Part shown: in pieces, positions 56,241 to 64,000 of the stretch | Layout of the letters: each line of letters opens with the position of its first letter | Position numbering within the stretch: position 1 is the stretch's first letter | Source of the DNA: Atopsyche davidsoni | Lineage: Eukaryota; Arthropoda; Insecta; Trichoptera; Hydrobiosidae | Length of the DNA: 64,000 bases | Direction: 5' to 3' | NCBI GenBank assembly: GCA_022113835.1 | Contig: JAILWY010000016.1 | Coordinates: 2,235,501 to 2,299,500 of the forward strand | The notes under the pieces: model-generated | Databases searched by the model: none | Told to the model about the DNA's origin: nothing | Seen by the model: only the letters and a program-made list of their open reading frames with translations | Position numbers and translations under genes: made by a program

Positions 56241-58249
56241 AAATATTAATATCAAATAAACATATTTTCACTTCTCTGACGTTTCGAATTTCTTGTATAT
56301 TAAAAATGCAAATTAATAAAATTTTATACATATAATTTTTAAACATGAATGTTATAGTTATGTATGATAACAACATTTGTCTTAATTCAACGCAAGCAAT
56401 TAATCAATCAAATAAGCTAAACTAAAATACAAAATAAAAACTAAACCACTTCATTTAAGTCTATGCGTTTTTTTTTAAAACTATTTTGCATAGCAATTAA
56501 TCAAACACAGCAAAGTCGCAGCTTAATTATCAACTCGGCCAAAGCCTGCGAAATGAAAGTAAGATGTCCGTGAAACACAAAACGAGTAATCAATTTATAA
56601 AAACACGTGTTTTTATATTCAAATCACCCTGTATACGCGCGCTTGCAAAACACGCCTAAAGAATAATAATTACACTAAATATCAGAGAAGCCTTGTAAAG
56701 TATATGTGTTTTGACATTTCCAAATTTTTAAAACGAATTCACTCGATTATGCTAATACTGCGGGCGTTTTTTTTATGATTTTTAAAATATACTTTAGTGC
56801 AAATTTATGACAAACGCGCTATCCGAAATGCTCGATAGGAAGACGGATCGAGCAATAAATTAGGTTTGCTTAATCGTAAATATAGGGGAGATGTGTGATT
56901 GCAGGCTTTTTTTTTTTTAGTTTTGAAAGAGTACACTCGTAAGTCACTTCTGCCTAGACGTGGTGAAATCGGTCCGACAGTGATGTATTGAGTGGAATTA
57001 GACGTGTCTGGAGCCTTGTTTACACCCGAAAGACTTAGAGATACAGTTATATCGTCGACTTGCAAAACCCGCTCTGGGTGCTTTTTAAAATTACTATTTA
57101 CTCGCTTAGAAAGCAAGAATCAAGCATTAAAAAAATGTATTAATATTTATTCAAAAATCTGCAGGTATAGTCAACTTTACTATAACGCGGTACTCTTATA
57201 TAAACGATCGACTCTAATATGCAATATAAATAAATAAACCATATTTTTGCGTATTTACATATAAATTTATCGAAAATCCTACAAGTCTACATATAATTGT
57301 ATAGAGTAAAAAATATTTATTTTATTTATATCTTCATATAAATAAAAAAGTTTATTTCATGCGTCATGCTATTGGACAACAGGGTGGTTAAAAAAATCCA
57401 AACTTTTAAATAATTTTTTTTTGTAAAACAACAGGGCAGTTTAATTTTAGGTAAAAAACCAAGTATTTAGTTTAATTAAACCAATTTAAATCCTATGCAT
57501 TTGATTTATTATTTGGTCCGAAGTGCTGAAAATATATGCATTATATTTTTATCTCGTATCCTTTCACCATGACAGGGAGGTAATAAATTATATGTGAATA
57601 ATAAGGTTTCATGTCTGTATATATCGCGGTTGCCAGTTATGATTGCAAGTTTAATTTCTACAACTCTATTTCCACTGGAGTATTGCATATCTTTATTAAA
57701 GCTCGTTAAAATCACCTCTTCGTCAAGAAGTTAGTATAATTGCATGCAAACTGTTTTAAATAAAATATTTTTGTGCTCAAAGAAATGAAAAATGTTTTAT
57801 TAGCATTATTTGTGATTTTTATGTCAAAACACACAAATACTATACAGTTGCAGTTGCTTTTAATTTCTTTAAATTGCAAAATATGTAGACCCCATATGTA
57901 ATATGTAATATGGTTTATTTATAGGGAAGATTTAAAAAAAAAAAACTTCCTTATGTAAAAAAGGGTGTGATTAACATGCTGATTTAAAACATTAAATATA
58001 AAGTTGTTTTTTTTATGTTATGTAATTGAGTTTCCTGAAAACTTCACTCAGCACATTTCTCTCAGATAATTCAGATAATTAGCTTATTTTATTTTAAAAG
58101 TATTAAAGATTTACTTATGTACGCAGTCGTGGCCGATTGTTTAATTTGATGTTTAATTTGAGATAGTAAATTACTTCATAATTGAGTTGGATTTAATTTT
58201 TATATAATATAGTGTGTGGAAAATAAATACCAATTATTTGATAAATCCC
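56241..58249. other. AT-rich gene-free stretch
   Basis: The overlapping opposite frames at 56805-57237 and the minus frame 57509-57715 have no coding features. No transposon ends recognised. Confidence 0.5.
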
Positions 58250-58720
58250 TTAGGGGTCTTGGTCCTATAATCGAGTTTTTTTGATCATTTTCTAGTCCGT
58301 TTTGCGAAAAATCGACTGCACCAATCAAACAAATTTAAATGCAAAAAGTTTGATACATCCTTTTTTCCGAACAAAATATTTTTTAATTTCTAATAAATTT
58401 ACTATTAATATGATAAATATGTGTTTTTTCGATTGAAATGTAGGAATTTGGAAATTCGCATGTCCCTTTTCCAAGAGTCCTAAACATTTAAAAGTCTTTT
58501 TTTAAAAGATTAAAAGATTGAATATAAACCCTGTGCGATATATTATTTTAAAATTCATTATTTTATTTAACTCTGAAAATGGACGTTAATTAAATTATAA
58601 AAAATAGATAAATATAATTTATAGTTTTCTCAATACTTTAAATCAACTTTCGTCATAGAAAAATAAAGTGACAATTAAATTAATTAAATGACACGATTTC
58701 GCCAGGTAATGGACTGAAAC
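58250..58720 (-). repeat. Dispersed repeat R1, copy 5
   Basis: 'ttgatcattttctagtccgt', 'gaaaaatcgactgcaccaat', 'atatgataaatatgtgtttt', 'tcctaaacatttaaaagtct' and 'tgacacgatttcgccagg' lie in family order. It begins near 'cccttaggggtc', a decayed TTAAGGG end. Confidence 0.65.
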
Positions 58721-58949
58721 TGGACTGGACAATTAAAAGGCTGGATCCATCTTTAAGCAGATTATAAATACATTCAATTTTTACTTTAAATGGGTTACAT
58801 ATGGTTTTTAACATTTACTGAAAAGAGGCAAGATCTAATGTGGACGTAATCTTCTTTTTGAATATATATTTATAAGTTTAATTTCTGTCCAGAGTAATCG
58901 AACCTTCAGGAATGTACGAGATTGATGGCAGTACAGTTAGTCTATTTGA

Positions 58950-59249
58950 TCAGGGATACGGAGATTTATAAGTGTTTGTCTTTGTTTGAGTCTCGAGAAG
59001 CCGGAGAGCCGGACCATAACTGGTTATCTCGCCGAATGGAGCTCGTCTCCGACCAATTAGCACTCCTCGCATACGCGAACAAATCAATAATACACTGAGG
59101 GGCCTTTTTATCCAACATTTGCTGGTAATTCCGGGGAATCCTGGCTCACCAATACGTGCGGGAATTTCAAACTTCAAAATGCGTTTAATAATATAATCCC
59201 TTCTACTCCGGTTGATTCTGGGAATTCCGCGATTATCCGAGGTCTGCAT
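58950..59249 (-). CDS. 99-codon minus-strand frame (uncertain)
   Basis: The frame starts ATGCAGACC and contains 'IPARIGEPGFPGITSKCW'. The underlying 58960-59250 segment is GC-richer than its neighbours and lies between two R1 copies. No domain or splice context recognised. It could be the island between repeats that serves as upstream regulatory DNA for the exon at 60.2 kb. Confidence 0.15.
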   Translation of the reverse strand: MQTSDNRGIPRINRSRRDYIIKRILKFEIPARIGEPGFPGITSKCWIKRPLSVLLICSRMRGVLIGRRRAPFGEITSYGPALRLLETQTKTNTYKSPYP

Positions 59250-59404
59250 ATCAGATCATTAATATTTTTTTGATATAATTCCCCGTCAGGTTTCTGATTG
59301 CGATCGCGTACAATTCGACTGGAAGCTCACAAAGAAACTAATTTTATTGTTCTTTTGATTTCGCGCATTTTGCAGTTATTTTTTTTACAAACGTGTCTCG
59401 TTAA

Positions 59405-59975
59405 GGGCCTAAGTCCGAAACTCGAGTTTTTTTGATCATTTTCTGGTCCGTTTTACGAAAAATCCACAGCACCAATAAAAAAAATTTAAATGCAAAAAGT
59501 TAGATACATCTCTTTTTCCGAACAGAACATATTTTTATTTCTTGCAAATTTACTTTTAATATGATAAATATGTATATTTCCGATTAAAGTGTAGGAATTT
59601 GGAGATTCGTCATGTCCCTGTTCTAAGACTCCTAAACATTAAAAGTCTTTTTTTCAATTGGAATTAAAAGATTAAACATAAACCCTGTGCAATTTATTAT
59701 TTTAAAAATAAAAAAATAAAAAAATCTTTAACAGACTTGGGTTTTGAAAAGTCGTCATTTTATCCAATTTTTTAACATCTTCAAGATTTTATTTTACCCT
59801 AAAAATGGACGTTAATTAAATAATAAAAAATAGATAAATATAATTTATAGTTTTTTTAAAACTTTATAAAAAAATCAACTTTCGATATCGAAAAATAAAG
59901 TGACAATTAAATTAATTAATTGACACGAATTCACCGGGTAAAACTGTGCTTTTTTGTGGCAGACGGAGGATGGAT
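59405..59975 (-). repeat. Dispersed repeat R1, copy 6 (longest)
   Basis: It starts after TTAA (59401-59404) with GGGCCTA, matching the end of copy 4. It carries all family blocks: 'ttgatcattttctggtccgt', 'atatgataaatatgtatatt', 'gtcgtcattttatccaattt', 'ttcaagattttattttaccc' and 'tgacacgaattcaccggg'. It extends to 'cttttttgtggcagacggag', which copy 3 shares in part. The second TTAA end was not found. Confidence 0.65.
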
Positions 59976-60102
59976 CAAGCGAGGTTAGGTATCTTACATA
60001 AAATGCAACATTTTTTATTTATTTACAGTAATAGGTTCTAGTAAAAATATTCTTGCTTTAAAAAATATATACACAGTTCATATAATTATTTGAGGTTGTA
60101 TT

Positions 60103-60214
60103 CAACAAGTGACCAAAAAGTGAAATCAAAGAATCCGAGTGTAGTGTTGACAAGTGCGATACGCCGCTCGTGAAGAAGGCTGAGTGAAGTGACAGTGCCT
60201 GATGATGGTTCAGG
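60103..60214 (+). promoter_or_regulatory. Probable 5' UTR / leader of the 60.2-kb exon
   Basis: The leader becomes GC-richer toward the ATG and contains two upstream ATGs at 60202 and 60205 in another frame. These open a 23-codon overlapping frame ending at TGA inside the main exon, which could damp translation. A strong acceptor-like 'ttttatttatttacag' ends at 60028 and a weaker one at 60076, so the exon may be either a first exon starting near 60103 or an internal exon. The transcript start is not determined. Confidence 0.35.
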
Positions 60215-60372
60215 ATGAAGAGATCCAAGTCCTATGGGTGGCTGCAGCAGCTGCTGAAGACAAGGGCCCCTGAAGGCATCGAGGGTCCGGCTGCTGACGA
60301 GCCCAGCGACGAGGAGTGGCCCCAGAGCCCCGTTCTGCTCTCCACATCGGCAGACCAGATCGACGCCAACAG
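60215..60372 (+). CDS. N-terminal coding exon of an unidentified protein
   Basis: A 52-codon frame begins at ATG 60215 and ends in AG|GTTGGT, a plausible donor, leaving two bases of a split codon. Third codon positions are strongly G/C, unlike the AT-rich surroundings, a good sign of real coding. The peptide starts 'MKRSKSYGWLQQLLKTRAPE' (basic, amphipathic) and then turns acidic with 'DEPSDEEWPQSPVLLSTSAD'. There is no signal peptide or membrane segment. It resembles the isoform-specific N-terminus of a cytoplasmic or nuclear protein. I cannot assign a family. If not spliced, the frame ends at 60424 in AT-rich sequence. Confidence 0.6.
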
Positions 60373-60454
60373 GTTGGTGTGCTTTTTATTACCAATCCTT
60401 ATAGTAAAAAATAAAAATAATTAACACTAGAAAAAAAAAATTATATCTTGTTGA

Positions 60455-60650
60455 GGGACAAGGCGTTTGATTGGTGAAGATCCATTTTTTATTAATGATA
60501 TGGGTAGTTTCGACCATCATCTGCAAATCAAAACATTTTTGCACTGCATCTGATGATGACCAATTCTGTTGGTCGAAATAGTCATACAAAAACTATAAAT
60601 TAACTCAAAGTGATGAAATAATACAAAGTTGCCCTTATCATTAATAAAAA
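60455..60650 (+). mobile_element. Family H, copy 3
   Basis: 'gggacaaggcgtttgattgg', 'tgaagatccatt' and the terminal 'actcaaagtgatgaaataat' match 41850-42030. A second, minus-sense core with its stem II loop deleted lies near 60507-60525 ('gtagtttcgaccatcatctg'), so the copy is partly palindromic. The minus frame at 60389-60589 is incidental. Confidence 0.6.
60545..60588 (+). ncRNA. Hammerhead ribozyme-like motif, minimal stem III
   Basis: Stem I TGCAT (60545-60549) faces ATACA (60584-60588) with one C-A mismatch. The core CTGATGA (60550-60556) and the extra T are followed by a perfect six-pair stem II GACCAA/TTGGTC with a 5-nt loop, then GAAA (60575-60578), and T-A-G-T-C. The base after GAAA is T rather than C, so stem III is a T.G pair at best. 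The strong hairpin supports the stem II register with the T unpaired. Confidence 0.5.
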
Positions 60651-60654
60651 AAAA

Positions 60655-63600
60655 TTCGATATATAAATGTTGAAACGACTTTTTTTAATTTGTATTAATT
60701 TATTATATTTTGAATCCAGACAACCTCTGATGTGTCAGTTAATCAAAGACCAATTTATCAGCGATTTTTTAAACATTTATTTATACACTTGAATGTTGTC
60801 AAAAACGGAATTCAAACATATTTAAGTTTGTTTTGGCGACAGCGCCATTTAGTAGATTGAAAAAAAAATAGATAACTGTCAATTAAAGGCATAAGTCAAT
60901 GCACTCTTTCTCTTTCAACATATTGATTATAATCTCTGAATAAATTGTAGTCATAAATTAGATAATTTATATAATTATATATTAGGCATGTCACTGTATA
61001 GATAATTTATCACGGGGAAATGGAATTTCAATGATAAATATTGTAATACTTATCGGATGACAGCAAGATCACAGTAGGCTGATAATCTTTGAGAGGAAGT
61101 TTTTTGTCTGGTTAAGAGATTCATGTTTTTACAACACAAAGAATGTTAACAGGAGTCATTCGTTAGATATTGAGATATTTTATTTCGAAACCTCCAGTAA
61201 AATGATTTGTGTAATGTATGCATTATATTTATCAAAAATAATATTTCGTGCTACTTTTTATTTTTTTTAACGCAACTAAATTCGTCAGCATGCAATGTTG
61301 GCATCTTCAAGCAAAATGAGGTTTCGTAAACTATTCACAAAGTGCTAGAGAGGCGGTCAGAAGTAATTTAAATAGCCAATAAGTTAAATGTTACTCAATA
61401 AAGTATTATTTTAATTAAAAATATTAAATAGGGGCTCCATCATGTTCAAAATCTAAGGTAAAAAATATTTTAGTAAATTTAAATCAGTGCGATGAGTTTT
61501 GAACATTGTTTTAAAACTTTCACTACAAATAATAGATATTTAGGTTTGTAAAATAATAATTATTTTTTTACATATTAGTACTTTGATTTGGCACGACACC
61601 ACTGCCATCATTATTTTATAAAAACTTTTATTATATCTATAATATTTGCAATAACTAAATGCCTTGGAGGTTACGAAAAATATATAAAAATGTTCTGTGT
61701 CTCTTAGCTATTTGGCTATACAAATGTTGTAGTATTATAAATTAAATCAGTCTGTCGTGAATAGGTTTTTTGTAATACATTACAACTGAAGGCTTCCACA
61801 GAGTTGTATTGCACAGCGACGAAATTTCGAATCGTTTAACATGTCCAGTTATTTAAAATACCCGTGTCCCTGCTATTTGAAGTCAACCCACTATTTATTC
61901 AGTTGCGTAAAAAATCAATGATCTGTGTTTGTCGACCGATTAGACGTATTTATCATACAAATTTGAGTAGCCGAGATAAGATCTTGTAGTTTATAGAATT
62001 TTAAATGAATGAGCAAACCGAGGCGTGGGGAGATACATTGATATTTTTCGATTTACAAGGTAATCAGTCACCTACCTGTTGTCATGTACTTACCTGTAAT
62101 ATGCAAAGTCAGCCAAGCCTGAAGCTCCCATTTGAATATCAATTATTTTCAACGGATTCGTTTAAATTTATTGCAAATCACTTTTATTTTTTTTGTATTA
62201 GAAAGTAAACTGAGAATTAACTATACTAATAATGAACGAAGTTTTTATCTGATAGACGTGCGGTTGTGAATCAAAGGTGATTAGTAACTTCACTAAAAAT
62301 CATAATCTAAAATTATAAACACTTGATTAGGTTGTGAGTCGACTTCTAGATAATAGATACTACACAAAAATGCGATTGTTCATTCTTAATGTATTATATA
62401 AAAATCACAAACGTTTTTTTTCGTATCTGCTGTTTAATATTTCAATACTTTAGTTTTACGTTAATTTTAAAAGGCAGTAAATTTTCTGAATGAATTTATA
62501 ACAAATACAAAAAACGATTTTCTCCAATACAAGTACATGAATTATGTAATTTCTAGTTTTATATGACTATGTTTTAGTGCAAATTCTTTTATATAACATT
62601 TCGCTTCAACCAGCTATCGTATTTACTATCGTATTTTGTAATATATTTTTTCCCTGCATAAATAACGGTTAAGATCCTTTTCTGGTACTGAGGGGTTATA
62701 GACACGATGTTGGCTAACGAAGCTGCTTTATTGAAGCAGTTAAATGTAGCTGCTTCTTTTAGGACCAGTTTTTTGTTGGCTACATACAGTATATATTAAT
62801 GCCAGATATGGTTGTGTCGTGGTATTGTTGGCTTTATATTATGACACGAGATGACTGGCGTGTTGTAGTTTTTTTTATTATTTTTATTTTTTTACTATTG
62901 CTAAAATTTATATTAATAAATATTTAAAAACACATAAATAGTTAAAAGGCTAGAAAATTACAAACGACTTTAATAGTAGATGCTTGAGCTTTTTAAGTAC
63001 TCATTAGGCCTAGATTTTTTTATTTACTATGAATTCCTAAACACTTCGCTTATAACATAAATAAGTTTTCTAAGCTATTAAATACTGATCGAAGCATTAT
63101 ATTTTTATTATTCGCTTTTTACTGCAGAGATGATAATTGCTACGTATTAAATCTAGGTTAATGGTTTGCGTAGGCATGCAGTTTATTAAACGACATTACT
63201 CCTTTCCATACGTGGCATTCACTTATAATTTTTATTGCTATCAGGGGGTTTATACATAATTCAAGATTAATGTAATAATAGAGAAGCAATTACATTTAAT
63301 ACTTGATTAAATTGAACTTTTTAAACATATTTACAAATAAACTTAGACATTTACTTTATTTTTTTTACCAAAATCGTTATAAGACAAGATGACTCAATTC
63401 ATAGAAAAATTAGAGTTATTTTAGATAAACAAGTCAGAATATTCTATTAAAATAAAATGATATGAAAACTGCACAATACTTAAATTTAAAATATATTTTT
63501 CATAATTTTTTTTTCATACAAAATGAAAATAACTGTCTTTATGAAAAGTATTAATTAAAAATCAGGTACCTATAAACTTTTTATTTACACAAAAAAAATA

Positions 63601-64000
63601 TGGATCGTAGAAATAAACATAAAACTTTTAGAAATAGTTTTATTACTTCCAAAACCGATTATTTTATCAGCATTGTCACTCTGGGAAGGTCCAATGCATA
63701 AATTATGTAAATTTTAATTAAAAAACATTTTTTTTTACTAAACAGTGCTTTAAATTTTTCTGAATACTGTCATGGTTACCGTGGCTTACGATTTTTTTAA
63801 ATTATCCAATTTTTGAGAATATTTCCAGCTTTCTGCATAATCAAACGAAACCATTGATTTAAAATTTAAACTCACTAAACAGAATATATAATATTTGAAT
63901 ATTAATAGATTTTATAATCAGGATTAATATATATATATATATATCCAATGGATATATAAATAATTATTGACACGGGCAGAGGAAACTACTTAGCGATCGC
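60655..64000. other. AT-rich DNA after the exon, probable intron
   Basis: No second exon was recognised in about 3.3 kb. A CTCF-like word, 'gcgacagcgccatttag', lies at 60836-60852. The 67-codon frame at 62005-62208 has an ATG but no domain. A short (AT)n tract is at 63926-63944. If the gene at 60.2 kb is real, its next exon should be to the right of this window or hidden here as a very short exon. Confidence 0.4.

Overview
This is AT-rich eukaryotic DNA, most likely from an insect or another arthropod. I infer this from the intron-sized non-coding stretches, the dense miniature transposons of hAT, pogo/Tigger and piggyBac type, the arthropod-like initiator and splice signals, and a eukaryotic tRNA-Asp gene with an internal promoter. 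I see no bacterial-style genes. The window is close to a gene desert and I cannot name the species. Nearly all open frames are chance frames or fall inside repeats.

Layout. 0-5 kb: a dispersed repeat (R1) truncated by the window edge, an 883-bp piggyBac relic that still codes for a cysteine-rich transposase tail, a nest of palindromic 'foldback' repeats, a second R1 copy and a hAT relic. 5-9.8 kb: AT-rich filler with a second copy of that hAT family. 9.85-11.62 kb: satellite A, 12 units of about 150 bp. 12.9 kb: a 195-bp hAT miniature element with a clean target duplication. 13.69-17.77 kb: satellite B, about 29 units of about 139 bp with higher-order structure. 18.67 kb: tRNA-Asp(GTC). 19.78-21.13 kb: satellite C. 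43.09-44.52 kb: satellite D. Pogo-like elements lie at 34.1 and 55.4 kb, and further R1 copies at 24.5, 32.2, 58.3 and 59.4 kb.

Genes. The best protein-coding candidate is the first coding exon at 60215-60372 (+). It opens with a GC-rich 52-residue frame and ends at a splice donor, and the rest of the gene would lie beyond the window or deep in the following AT-rich sequence. A GC-rich block of degenerate tandem copies (37.1-38.7 kb) runs into a probable promoter and non-coding first exon at about 38747-39033 (+), which ends in a near-consensus donor. The two could be alternative starts of one long-intron gene, but this is inference. Weaker exon-like segments are at 25.5, 46.6 and 55.8 kb.

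Most notable. Several unrelated-looking dispersed repeats carry the architecture of small hammerhead ribozymes with almost no stem III. Three loci have an intact CUGAUGA...GAAA core and a matching stem I. The abundant foldback family carries the same layout with core positions 3 and 8 changed together from C-G to U-A. A third group uses CTGAAGA. Satellite B is also striking: each homogenised unit has a CACGTG E-box that the array-edge units lack.
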